Shown here: piece by piece, positions 4,884 through 12,490 of the stretch
Position numbering within the stretch: the stretch's first letter is position 1
How the letters are laid out: each line of letters opens with the position of its first letter
Assembly (NCBI GenBank): GCA_966112835.1
Contig: CBHWEI010000037.1
Location: 1 to 18,725, forward strand
Length of the DNA stretch: 18,725 bases
Source: UBA668 sp966112835
GTDB lineage: Bacteria > Actinomycetota > Acidimicrobiia > Acidimicrobiales > Ilumatobacteraceae
Reading direction: 5' to 3'
Position numbers and translations under genes: made by a program
The notes under the pieces: generated by a model
Seen by the model: only the letters and a program-made list of their open reading frames with translations
Database searches by the model: none
Told to the model about the DNA's origin: nothing

Positions 4884-6176
4884 ATGGCTCGCATCAAGTT
4901 CGGCACGTTTCTCGCCCCTCACCACCCCATCGGCGAGAGCCCCACGCTCCAGTTCCAACGCGATCTGGACCTGGCCACGCACCTGGACCGCCTCGGCTAC
5001 GACGAGTTCTGGGTGGGCGAGCACCACTCGACCGGCTGGGAGATGATCGCCAGCCCCGAGCTGTTCCTGTCGGCCGCCGCCATGGTCACCCACCGCATCA
5101 AGCTGGGCACCGGTGTGGTGTCGCTGCCGTACCACCACCCGTTCAACGTGGCCCAGCGCATGGTGCAGCTCGACCACATCAGCCAGGGCCGGGCCATGTT
5201 CGGCAGCGGCCCGGGCGCACTGCCCAGCGACGCACGCATGCTGAACATCGACCCCATGACCCAGCGCGACCGGCAGGACGAGGCGCTCGGCGTCATCATC
5301 CGCCTCATGCGCGGCGAGCGCTTCAGCCACGAGAGCGACTGGTTCACCCTGAACGACGCCGGCCTGCAGATCCTCCCCCACCAGGAGGACATGGCCATGG
5401 TCACCGCCAGCAGCATCTCGCCCTCGGGCATGACCATCGCCGGCAAGTACGGCATCGGCGTGCTGAGCATCGCCTCGAACAGCAGCGAAGGCATTCAGGC
5501 GCTGCCCACGCAGTGGCAGTTCGCCGAGGATTCGGCCGCCAAGCACGGCCAGACCGTGGACCGCGCCAACTGGCGCGTGATGATGAGCTGGCACATCGCC
5601 GAGACGCGCGAGCAGGCCAAGCAGGAGTCCATCCTCGGCCTGCAGAAGTGGCACAACGAGTACAACGTGAAGGTGCTCGGCCGGCCCGGCGCCCAGTGGG
5701 TGGACGACCCCGAGGAGCTGTACAACCAGGTCGCCGCCGGCGGCGCGGAGGGCGGCGGCGCAGCCGTCATCGGCACCCCCGACGACCTCATCGAGGCCAT
5801 CCTGGAGCTGCAGAAGACCACCGGCGGCTTCGGTGTGGTGCTCGGCTTCGCCAACGACTGGGCGAACATCGAGGCCACCCGCAAGTCGTGGGACCTGGTC
5901 GCCCGCTACGTGATGCCCGCGGTGAACGGCGCCACCCGCCCGCAGATCGCCTCGGCCGAGTACGTGGCCGAGCGCAAGACCGAGCTGATGGCCGGCGCCA
6001 GCGCCGCGGTGATGAGCAAGATCATGAGCGACGAGAAGGCCGCCGCCGCCATGGGTGTCACCATGCAGCAGATGCAGGCGCGCATGGCCAAGCAGGAGAA
6101 CGACCCGGTGTTCCGCCCCGGTGGCGGCCTGCCGACGGTCGAGGCCGATCAGGCCGACGCCGCGGCCGGCGACTGA
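4884..6176 (+). CDS. LLM-class flavin-dependent monooxygenase (limonene monooxygenase-like)
   Basis: This predicts a 430-residue protein of the bacterial luciferase-like (LLM) fold. It starts MARIKFGTFLAPHHPIGESP, as in limonene 1,2-monooxygenase and alkanal monooxygenase relatives. Family landmarks are YDEFWVGEHHSTGWE (about 41-55), the strand IKLGTGVVSLPYHHPFNVAQ (about 73-92) and GRAMFGSGPGALPSDA. These enzymes use reduced flavin (FMNH2 or, in actinobacteria, sometimes F420H2) to oxidise hydrophobic substrates. The C-terminal tail after about residue 370 is helical, alanine-rich and longer than in typical members, ending in an acidic alanine-rich stretch. The 3' end faces the end of the ABC operon with only 16 bp between them. 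The substrate is unknown. Confidence 0.86.
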   Translation: MARIKFGTFLAPHHPIGESPTLQFQRDLDLATHLDRLGYDEFWVGEHHSTGWEMIASPELFLSAAAMVTHRIKLGTGVVSLPYHHPFNVAQRMVQLDHISQGRAMFGSGPGALPSDARMLNIDPMTQRDRQDEALGVIIRLMRGERFSHESDWFTLNDAGLQILPHQEDMAMVTASSISPSGMTIAGKYGIGVLSIASNSSEGIQALPTQWQFAEDSAAKHGQTVDRANWRVMMSWHIAETREQAKQESILGLQKWHNEYNVKVLGRPGAQWVDDPEELYNQVAAGGAEGGGAAVIGTPDDLIEAILELQKTTGGFGVVLGFANDWANIEATRKSWDLVARYVMPAVNGATRPQIASAEYVAERKTELMAGASAAVMSKIMSDEKAAAAMGVTMQQMQARMAKQENDPVFRPGGGLPTVEADQADAAAGD

Positions 6177-6192
6177 GCCGCCCGACTGAACC

Positions 6193-7233
6193 TCAGACGG
6201 CTTCGCAGACGGCGTGCTCGCCGTTCACCGACACGGCCACACGGTCGCCCAGTGCGAGCTGATCGGCCGCGCCCTGGCCCACGTCGACGCTGACCAGGTG
6301 GTCGGTGACGTCGAGGCGTACACCCACCAGCGTGGTGGCACCCTGGAACGTGATCGACGCGACCGAACCGGGGAAGCCGTCGCTGGTGAGCGTCAGGTCC
6401 TCGGGGCGCACGAGCAACTTCACCGGCGTACCGGTGGCCATTCCCTGTGCCTTCGGCGCGGCGATCTGACGACCCAGCACCGACACTTCGGCACCCTCGC
6501 CGACGTTGCCGTCGAACTCGTTCATGGAACCGACGAAGCGGGCGACGAACGCGGTGGTGGGGTTGCGGTACACCTCGGTGGGCGTGCCCAGCTGCTCGAT
6601 ACGGCCGTGCGACATGACGCAGATGCGGTCGCTGATGGCGAGCGCCTCTTCCTGGTCGTGGGTGACGAACAGGGTGGTGATGCCCACCTCGGTCTGGATG
6701 CGGCGGATCTCGTCGCGCAGCGTGGTGCGCACCTTCGCGTCGAGCGCGCTGAGCGGCTCGTCGAGCAGCAGCACCTGCGGCTGCACGGCCAGGGCGCGGG
6801 CCAGGGCCACACGCTGCTGCTGACCACCGGACAGCTGGTGCGGGTAGCGGTCGCGGAAGCGGCCGAGCTCGACCAGTTCGAGCATCTCGTCGACCCGGCG
6901 CTTGCGCTCGGGGCCGGCGACCTTGCGCGTGCGCAGGCCGAAGTCGACGTTGTGCGCGACCGAGAGGTTGGGGAACAGGCTGTAGCTCTGGAACACCATG
7001 CCCATGTTGCGCTTGTGGGCGGGCGTGCTGCTGATGTCGGATCCCGACACGTACACGTTGCCCGAGTCGGCGAACTCGAAGCCGGCGGCGATGCGCAGCG
7101 CCGTGGTCTTGCCGCAGCCCGACGGCCCGAGCAGCGTGATGAGCTCGCCCGGCTGCACCGACAGGTCGAGGCTCTCCAACGCCACGTTGGTGCCGAAGGT
7201 CTTGCGAACGGCCTTGTACTCGAGCGTGGTCAT
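6193..7233 (-). CDS. ABC importer ATPase (PotA/FbpC-type) with TOBE domain
   Basis: This predicts a 346-residue nucleotide-binding subunit with all motifs intact: Walker A GPSGCGKT (36-43), Q-loop Q82, signature LSGGQ (134-138), Walker B LLLDEP (155-160, catalytic E159) and H-loop H192. Residues about 240-346 form a TOBE-type regulatory domain (LLVRPEDL and VGVRLDV strands). The family energises uptake of spermidine/putrescine, ferric iron, thiamine, phosphonates or similar solutes. Its ATG overlaps the TGA of the second permease gene as ATGA, so it is the last gene of the four-gene importer operon and translationally coupled. The sequence does not decide the substrate. Confidence 0.95.
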   Translation of the reverse strand: MTTLEYKAVRKTFGTNVALESLDLSVQPGELITLLGPSGCGKTTALRIAAGFEFADSGNVYVSGSDISSTPAHKRNMGMVFQSYSLFPNLSVAHNVDFGLRTRKVAGPERKRRVDEMLELVELGRFRDRYPHQLSGGQQQRVALARALAVQPQVLLLDEPLSALDAKVRTTLRDEIRRIQTEVGITTLFVTHDQEEALAISDRICVMSHGRIEQLGTPTEVYRNPTTAFVARFVGSMNEFDGNVGEGAEVSVLGRQIAAPKAQGMATGTPVKLLVRPEDLTLTSDGFPGSVASITFQGATTLVGVRLDVTDHLVSVDVGQGAADQLALGDRVAVSVNGEHAVCEAV

Positions 7234-8102
7234 TCAGCGTCTCCAACTTGGAGGTTGGCGGCGGGATCGGCCGCCAACGTGGACACCGGTGCGAGCTTCG
7301 GGTCGCGCCGGCGGGTGATGAGGGTGAGCACCGCGAACAGCGCCGTGGTGCCCAGGAGGAACAGCACCGACAGCGCGTACGCACCGCGGGGGCTGTCGGA
7401 CCGGTACGTGCTCTGGAACACCGGCAGCGTCTTGCGCAGCAGGATGCTGGCGATGGTGAACTCGCCGAGCACCACCGCGGTGGTGAGGAACGTGGCCGAC
7501 ACGATGGAGGTGCGCAGGTTGGGCATGAGCACGCGTCGCAGCGTGGTGCCCCAGCCCGCGCCCAGGCTGCGCGACGCATCGACCAGCGTGCGCAGGTCGA
7601 TGCTGCGCAGGCCGGCGTCGATGGACCGGTAGGTGAACGGCAACGCCAGCACGATGTAGAACGGGATGAGCGAGAACGGCGAGTTCAGGAACCAGCGCAC
7701 GTGCGGCTGGATGACCTTGATGCCGGCCACGAGGGCGATGCCCGGCACCATGTACGGCAGCACGGTCATGAACTCGACCAGGCCGCGAGCCTTGGGCAGT
7801 TTCAGGTGCACCCACACGGCGGTGGGCAGCAACAGGCCGATGGTGCCCACCACGGTGCCGACCGCCAACTGCAGGCTCAGCTTCAGCGCCGGCCAGAAGT
7901 TGGGGCTGTCGAACGCGCCGGTGATGCCGTCGAGCGTCCACTTCTTGAACAGCGTCGACCAACCGAGCAGCACGGTGGGCACGTTCTGGAACCCGAACCG
8001 GGCGATGGCCACGAGTGGCGCGGTGAAGAACAGGAACGCGATGAAGATGACGACGTTCGGCAGGAGGCGGTTGCCGCGACGCGACGGGGTCACTGCTGCC
8101 AT
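7230..8102 (-). CDS. ABC importer permease, second subunit
   Basis: This predicts a 290-residue inner-membrane protein with about six transmembrane helices (near 14-34, 73-99, 112-131, 143-160, 197-215 and 241-263). The EAA-type loop that docks onto the ATPase is VDASRSLGAGWGTTLRRVLM followed by PNL (174-196), with A176 and G181 at conserved positions. The ATG at 8102 overlaps the end of the first permease gene by 13 bp, and its stop overlaps the ATPase start by 4 bp. The same frame is open far upstream through the first permease gene; that part is histidine/arginine-rich antisense-like sequence and is not included. It is of the PotC/ThiP-like permease type. Confidence 0.92.
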   Translation of the reverse strand: MAAVTPSRRGNRLLPNVVIFIAFLFFTAPLVAIARFGFQNVPTVLLGWSTLFKKWTLDGITGAFDSPNFWPALKLSLQLAVGTVVGTIGLLLPTAVWVHLKLPKARGLVEFMTVLPYMVPGIALVAGIKVIQPHVRWFLNSPFSLIPFYIVLALPFTYRSIDAGLRSIDLRTLVDASRSLGAGWGTTLRRVLMPNLRTSIVSATFLTTAVVLGEFTIASILLRKTLPVFQSTYRSDSPRGAYALSVLFLLGTTALFAVLTLITRRRDPKLAPVSTLAADPAANLQVGDAE

Positions 8103-9001
8103 CGTTCGGCCTTCTTCCTGAGCAGCCAGTAGATGATCATGGCGAACGCGGTGATGAGGATCATCCACGCCGCGAGCGCGAAGCCGATGGCGTCCTCGCC
8201 GGTGCTCACGTCGCCGCCCAGGTAGAACGCCAGGCGCAACGACACGATCTTGGTGTTGTCGGTGAGGATCTTCGCCGTGGCGTACGCGCTGAAGCTGTTG
8301 GCGAACAGCAGCATGAAGCCACCGAGCAGCGACGGCAGCAGCACCGGCAGGCCGACACGGCGCCAGTAGGTGAACGTGGTGCCGCCCAGGTTGGTGCACG
8401 CCTCGCGCCACGAGGCCTTCAGGCCGTCGATGGCGGGCAGGGTGATGAGCACCATGAGCGGGATGTTGAAGTACGAGTAGACCATCGTCACGCCCGACAC
8501 CGAGCCCAACGTCCAGGAGCCCGAGTAGAGGTCCCAGCCGAAGTACTTCAGCGCCTTGGTGGCGATGCCCTGCGGGCCGATGAGCGCGATGAACGCGAAG
8601 GCCAGCACGATGCCGCCCATGTTCGCGGCAACACCGCTGAACGAGGCGACCAGGTTGCGCAGCCACCGCGGGCGGGTGGCCGTGGCGGCGGCGTAGGCGA
8701 GCAGCGTGCCGAAGAGCACGCCGACCAGCGCCGCGAACGACGAGAACAGCACCGAGAACTTGAACGCCTCGAGGTTCTGGCCGGTGAAGGCGTCCTTCAT
8801 GGCGGACCAGCCGAAGGAGCCGTCCTTGTTGTGGAGGGCCTCCTGGAAGACGCTGATCGCCGGGATGATCAGGAACAGCGTCAGGAAACCGAAGAAGGGC
8901 AGCAGGCCCAGCCAGGCCCAGCTGCGACGAGTTGCTGCGGGGGGCGCACCCGTGGTGCGCCCCCCATCAGCACTCACCTCGATGAGTGAGGTGTCGGTCA
9001 T
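8090..9001 (-). CDS. ABC importer permease, first subunit
   Basis: This predicts a 303-residue membrane protein with helices near 28-52, 82-106, 122-143, 167-190, 217-238 and 272-293. The EAA loop is WREACTNLGGTTFTYWRRVG followed by LP (198-219), with E200, A201 and G206 in the expected places. A polar N-terminal extension (MTDTSLIEVSADGGRTTGAP) precedes the first helix. The codons for residues 13-21 form a perfect 12-bp hairpin. The ATG lies 9 bp after the stop of the lipoprotein gene. With the second permease and the ATPase it forms the membrane part of a PotABCD-like importer. Confidence 0.92.
   Translation of the reverse strand: MTDTSLIEVSADGGRTTGAPPAATRRSWAWLGLLPFFGFLTLFLIIPAISVFQEALHNKDGSFGWSAMKDAFTGQNLEAFKFSVLFSSFAALVGVLFGTLLAYAAATATRPRWLRNLVASFSGVAANMGGIVLAFAFIALIGPQGIATKALKYFGWDLYSGSWTLGSVSGVTMVYSYFNIPLMVLITLPAIDGLKASWREACTNLGGTTFTYWRRVGLPVLLPSLLGGFMLLFANSFSAYATAKILTDNTKIVSLRLAFYLGGDVSTGEDAIGFALAAWMILITAFAMIIYWLLRKKAERWQQ
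8939..8965. repeat. 12-bp perfect inverted repeat inside the 5' end of the first permease gene
   Basis: GGGGGGCGCACC (8939-8950) pairs without mismatch with GGTGCGCCCCCC (8954-8965) across a 3-nt loop. In the mRNA it starts 46 nt after the stop codon of the lipoprotein gene, within permease codons 13-21. A second, smaller inverted repeat (CACCTC/GAGGTG) lies between it and the permease start. Such a structure could protect the lipoprotein mRNA 3' end or slow expression of the permease genes. Confidence 0.7.
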
Positions 9002-9010
9002 GCCAGCCGA

Positions 9011-10210
9011 TCAGGCGTCGGCGACCATCGGGCCCCAGTTGTCGGCCAGGACCTGCTTGGCGGCGGCAATCTGGGCGGGGGTGAGGAACTTCACCTGGCT
9101 GAGCAGCTCATCCGGGGGAAGGTTCGTCTTCATGTCGTCGGTGACCTTGCCGGCCTTCACCAGTGCATCGATGCGAGCCGGGACGGCACCGCCCTGCAGG
9201 TAGCCGAGCGCGCCCTCGTCGGAGAGGATGTGCTCGATCCACAGCTTGCTGCAGTTCTGGTGCGGCGAGTCCTTCACGACGCCCTGGGCGTAGAAGCCAC
9301 CGTAGATGCCGTCGGACGGGAAGTTGGTCTCCACCGTCAGGCCGGCGTCGGCGAGCTCCTTGGCCAGACCGGGAACGTTGTAGCTCCAGTCGATGGCGAT
9401 CGGCGTGTCGCCGGAGAGCACGGTCTCCTTGGTCACGTCGGTGCTGCCCAGGTTGCCGCTCTTCTTCAGGTCGGCGAAGAACTGGATGCCGGGCATGATG
9501 TCGTCGGCCGAGCCACCGTTGGCGAGCGAGGCGGCCATGACGGCAGCGAACGCCGCACCGGCTTCACGCGGGTCGCCGTTCAGCGCGACCAGGCCCTTGT
9601 ACTCGGGCTTCTTCAGGTCGGCGAACGTCTTGGGCGCGGTCTTCACGATGGTGGTGTTCGTGGTGATGGCCATGATGCCGTAGTAGGCGGCCACCCAGTT
9701 GCCGGCCGGATCCTTCAGACCGTCGGGGATCTCCGAGGCGAGCGTCGGCGTGTACGGCTCGAACAGGCCCTTGTCGGTCATCTCCTGCGCGATGGCGGGG
9801 CTGACGTCGACGTTGTCGGGCTGGTTGTCCTGGCCCTTCAGGGTCTCGACGGCATCCTCTTCGTCCTTCGACGAGCCCTCGGGGTTGTCCACGGGGTTCT
9901 CGACGCCCGGGTACTTGTCGCGGAAGCTCTGCAGGATGCCCTTGTAGTTGGCCCACTCGTCCGGCAGGGCGATGAGGTTCACCTTGCCCTCGGTGGTGCA
10001 GGCCGCGGCCAGCTCGGCCAGGCCACCCGCGGCGGCCGTGGTGTCGCTGCCACCGGTGCCGGCGGTCGTGGTGTCGCCACCCGCTGCCGTCGTGTCGGCG
10101 GCCGTGCCGTTCGAGCCGGACGTGTCGTCGCTGCCACAGGCCGCGATCACCAGCGTGCCGGCCATCAGGGCCGCCACCAGCTTGGCGCTCTTCACTGAAC
10201 GCTGTCTCAT
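9011..10210 (-). CDS. ABC importer substrate-binding lipoprotein
   Basis: This predicts 399 residues. The N-terminus MRQRSVKSAKLVAALMAGTL leads to a lipobox VIAAC with the lipidated cysteine at C25, so the mature protein is anchored outside the membrane. A Thr/Ala/Gly-rich linker (about 27-65) follows, then a type-2 periplasmic-binding fold with landmarks such as YYGIMAITTNTTIVKTAPKT and KKPEYKGLVALNGDP. The family (PotD/FbpA/AfuA-like) binds polyamines, iron or small anions; I cannot name the ligand. ATG at 10210 is chosen because GGGGAGA lies 8 nt upstream and a signal peptide begins directly. It is the first and probably most expressed gene of the importer operon. Confidence 0.93.
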   Translation of the reverse strand: MRQRSVKSAKLVAALMAGTLVIAACGSDDTSGSNGTAADTTAAGGDTTTAGTGGSDTTAAAGGLAELAAACTTEGKVNLIALPDEWANYKGILQSFRDKYPGVENPVDNPEGSSKDEEDAVETLKGQDNQPDNVDVSPAIAQEMTDKGLFEPYTPTLASEIPDGLKDPAGNWVAAYYGIMAITTNTTIVKTAPKTFADLKKPEYKGLVALNGDPREAGAAFAAVMAASLANGGSADDIMPGIQFFADLKKSGNLGSTDVTKETVLSGDTPIAIDWSYNVPGLAKELADAGLTVETNFPSDGIYGGFYAQGVVKDSPHQNCSKLWIEHILSDEGALGYLQGGAVPARIDALVKAGKVTDDMKTNLPPDELLSQVKFLTPAQIAAAKQVLADNWGPMVADA

Positions 10211-10285
10211 GTGTGTTCTCTCCCCTTGTGTGTGAAGCATCGAGGGCGGACGGTAGGCCGTCTCCCCCAACGTCTCGATGCGCAC

Positions 10286-10315
10286 GAAGGTACACCAGGT
10301 GAACAGCAGGTGAAC
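10286..10315 (-). promoter_or_regulatory. Promoter of the ABC importer operon overlapping an 11-bp direct repeat
   Basis: On the minus strand GTTCACCTGCT is followed immediately by GTTCACCTGGT (10294-10315, one mismatch in 11). The first TTCACC can serve as a -35 box, 16 bp from a TACCTT -10 box around 10287-10292. The 11-bp period puts both repeats on one face of the helix, as expected for a dimeric regulator. The mRNA would have a leader of about 70 nt with a Shine-Dalgarno, unlike most genes in this window. Confidence 0.5.
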
Positions 10316-10340
10316 GCCCTGCTGTCCGGCGCCGGTCGCG

Positions 10341-10556
10341 TCAGTCGTCCTTCAGGGCAACCGCGTTGGGGGTGACGTTCATCTTCGGGACGTACTCGGC
10401 CACCTCCACGTCGCGGCCTTCACCGAGGAACTTCATGCGCAGTTCGTCGCGGCACGACGTGCACGGACCGTAGAAGCGCTCGTCGGCCACGGCGCCGCAG
10501 CGGGGGCAGGTGACGTCGACGGTGCCGATTGCATTGATGGCGTCGGTGATGTTCAT
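10341..10556 (-). CDS. Small zinc-ribbon protein coupled to the hydrolase gene
   Basis: The 71-residue product has two CxxC pairs, C17-P-R-C20 and C32-T-S-C35, spaced as a zinc ribbon (VTCPRCGAVADERFYGPCTSC). After it comes a basic/acidic mixed tail that ends KMNVTPNAVALKDD. I do not recognise a named family; a rubredoxin-like or nucleic-acid-binding ribbon are both possible. Its ATG shares one base with the TGA of the hydrolase (TGATG), so translation is coupled. The open frame extends far upstream, but the earlier part is antisense-like sequence inside the hydrolase gene. The protein may serve as an accessory or regulator of the hydrolase; this is inference from coupling only. Confidence 0.78.
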   Translation of the reverse strand: MNITDAINAIGTVDVTCPRCGAVADERFYGPCTSCRDELRMKFLGEGRDVEVAEYVPKMNVTPNAVALKDD

Positions 10557-11323
10557 CACTGGGCTCCCTGGTACGCCTCGGTCCAGAACTGGCGCAGCAT
10601 GGCGGCGCCGGCAGCCGGGTCGCCCAGCATCCACCAGTGGCCCTGGCCGGGCAGCACGTGCTTGGTGGCACCGATGCGGTCGGCCACCTCGGCGCCCAGG
10701 CTCTCGCCCTGTACGAACGGGTCGTTCGGGGCGATGATGGCCAGGCCGGGGATGGTGGCGGCGGGACCGAGGTGCTCGCCCCACTCCTTCATGGCCGGCT
10801 GTGCCGCCGACCGGTACAACGCGAGCACGCAGCGACCCATGGTGTCGTCGCCGGCCTCGACCAGCTGCGCACCGATGGGGCGGGGAATGCCCAGGCCCTC
10901 CAACAGCGCCACCCGGTCGTCGGCGGGCATCGCGTTCATCTGCTCGAAGTACTGCTCGCCGGCCTCGGGCGTCTGCCAGATCTGGGCGAAGTCGTGCCAC
11001 ACGTAGTCGGCGTGGAACAGGCCCAGCACGTCGCACGCCCAGGTGCGGAACAGATGCGGGCGGATGGTGACGGCGCGCATGCCGATGCCGCCGCCCCAGT
11101 CGTGGCCGACGAAATCGACCGGACCGTGCTCGTCGACGATGGGCTCGAGCTCGGCCACGAGCCACATCGCGTACTCCTCCTTGGTGGCGCCGAAGCCGGG
11201 CCTCACGCCGCACCCGAAACCGGGCAGCTGCGGGGTGAACACGTCGTCGCGACCCAGCTCGTCGCGGAGGGGACCCCAGATGACCGGGGTCTCGGGGTTC
11301 CCGTGGAGCAGAACGACAGCCAT
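10556..11323 (-). CDS. Alpha/beta-hydrolase, haloalkane dehalogenase/epoxide hydrolase type
   Basis: The 255-residue product has the catalytic triad of the family: nucleophile D75 in VGHDWGG, acid D201 in APNDPF and base H229 in GQGHWW. The oxyanion-hole segment LHGNPETPVIW begins at residue 6. An aspartate nucleophile followed by tryptophan together with HGNP is the combination seen in haloalkane dehalogenases, where W and N hold the halide; epoxide hydrolases share HDWG but usually lack the asparagine and supply lid tyrosines. The length is shorter than typical members (about 290), because the N-terminal strands before HGNP are nearly absent. A TAGAGT box ends exactly 6 nt before the ATG, which supports this short start. 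The zinc-ribbon gene follows with a one-base overlap. Confidence 0.85.
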   Translation of the reverse strand: MAVVLLHGNPETPVIWGPLRDELGRDDVFTPQLPGFGCGVRPGFGATKEEYAMWLVAELEPIVDEHGPVDFVGHDWGGGIGMRAVTIRPHLFRTWACDVLGLFHADYVWHDFAQIWQTPEAGEQYFEQMNAMPADDRVALLEGLGIPRPIGAQLVEAGDDTMGRCVLALYRSAAQPAMKEWGEHLGPAATIPGLAIIAPNDPFVQGESLGAEVADRIGATKHVLPGQGHWWMLGDPAAGAAMLRQFWTEAYQGAQ

Positions 11324-11329
11324 GCGCCG

Positions 11330-11335
11330 ACTCTA
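11330..11335 (-). promoter_or_regulatory. -10 box of the hydrolase/zinc-ribbon operon
   Basis: TAGAGT on the minus strand ends exactly 6 nt before the ATG at 11323. No Shine-Dalgarno is visible, so a leaderless transcript is predicted. Confidence 0.5.
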
Positions 11336-11405
11336 GGCCGCGGCACGTCACGCAGAACTCAAGGTCGGGCGACACCCCGCCTCCGGGCGGACACGGGCCG
11401 AGGTC

Positions 11406-11411
11406 TACGGT
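11406..11411 (+). promoter_or_regulatory. -10 box of the second LLM oxidoreductase gene
   Basis: TACGGT ends exactly 6 nt before the ATG at 11418. It is divergent from the hydrolase promoter; the two -10 boxes are 70 bp apart. No clear -35 box is seen. Confidence 0.5.
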
Positions 11412-11417
11412 CGGGTC

Positions 11418-12446
11418 ATGCACGTCGACGTCATGCTCACCCCGCAACCGCTGCACCGCATGGACGGCACGGCCCGTGCCCTGCGCGACGTCGGCTTCGA
11501 CGGCATCCTCTTCACCGAGGCCGGCCGCACCGCCTACCTGTCGGCGGCCGTCGCCGCCGCGGCCGCACCGGAACTGGAACTGAGCACGGGTGTCGCCGTG
11601 GCGTTCCCGCGCAGCCCCATGGTCACCGCGCAGGTCGCGTGGGAACTGCAGGAGAGCACGCTCGGCAAGTTCCGCCTGGGCCTGGGCACCCAGGTGCGCA
11701 CGCACATCGTGCGCCGCTACGGCGTCGAGTTCGACAGCCCCGGCCCGCGCCTGCGCGACTACGTGCTCGCGGTCAAGGCCTGCTTCGCCGGGTTCCGCGG
11801 CGAGCCGCTGGACCACCGCGGCGACTTCTACGAGCTCACCTGGTTGAACCGCCAGTGGAGCCCCGGCCCCATCGACGTGCCCGACCCGAAGGTGGACATC
11901 GCCGCGGTGAACCCGTGGATGCTGCGCATGGCCGGCGAGGTGGCCGACGGCGTGCACGTGCACCCCATCGGCGAGCCCGGCTACCTGCACCGCCACGTGC
12001 TGCCCAACGTGGCCCGCGGCGCCCAGGAGGTGGGCCGCTCGCTGGACGATGTCTCCATCATCGTGCCGGTGAACGTCATCGTCGGCGACAGCGAGGAAGA
12101 GCGCGAGGCCGACCGGCAGGTCATGCGGTCGATGCTCAGCTTCTACGGCAGCACCCCGAACTACGCGTTCATCTGGGACGAGGCCGGCTACGAGGGCACC
12201 ACCGAGCGCATCCGCGAACGCCAGAAGCAGAGCGACCTGGCGGGCATGGCGGCGCAGATCACCGACGACCACCTGGGCACGTTCTGCACCGAGGCGACGT
12301 GGGACGGCCTGGCCCAGGCGCTGGTCGACAAGTACGGCGACACCGCCGACCGCATCGTGCTCTACAACGCGATGATGGGCCCGTCGGAGCGCATCGAGCG
12401 CTTCGGCGAGGTCGCCAAGCAGATCCGCTTCCTCACCGAGGGCTGA
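11418..12446 (+). CDS. LLM-class F420-dependent oxidoreductase (MSMEG_2256-like)
   Basis: This predicts a 342-residue LLM-fold protein. Landmarks are GFDGILFTEAGRTAYLSAAV (about 26-45), the strand LELSTGVAVAFPRSPMVTAQ (about 53-72) and FRLGLGTQVRTHIVRRYGVE (about 84-103). The combination of FPRSPM, GLGTQV and HIVRRYG is what I associate with the TIGR03617/MSMEG_2256 subgroup of putative F420-dependent oxidoreductases. These use reduced or oxidised coenzyme F420 for hydride transfer; substrates of this subgroup are not established. It is transcribed divergently from the hydrolase/zinc-ribbon pair and converges with the response-regulator gene, with 44 bp between them. Confidence 0.88.
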   Translation: MHVDVMLTPQPLHRMDGTARALRDVGFDGILFTEAGRTAYLSAAVAAAAAPELELSTGVAVAFPRSPMVTAQVAWELQESTLGKFRLGLGTQVRTHIVRRYGVEFDSPGPRLRDYVLAVKACFAGFRGEPLDHRGDFYELTWLNRQWSPGPIDVPDPKVDIAAVNPWMLRMAGEVADGVHVHPIGEPGYLHRHVLPNVARGAQEVGRSLDDVSIIVPVNVIVGDSEEEREADRQVMRSMLSFYGSTPNYAFIWDEAGYEGTTERIRERQKQSDLAGMAAQITDDHLGTFCTEATWDGLAQALVDKYGDTADRIVLYNAMMGPSERIERFGEVAKQIRFLTEG

Positions 12447-12490
12447 GCCGCACGGGCCTGCTCGCCCCCGCCGCTGGGATGTCATCGGTG

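Noticed and set aside
10326..10335. CCGGCGCCGG palindrome after the zinc-ribbon gene as a terminator
   Set aside because: It has no loop and no T tract; such GC palindromes are expected by composition.
12447..12490. A possible terminator between the converging LLM and response-regulator genes
   Set aside because: Only a 4-bp GGGC/GCCC stem can be drawn and there is no T run.
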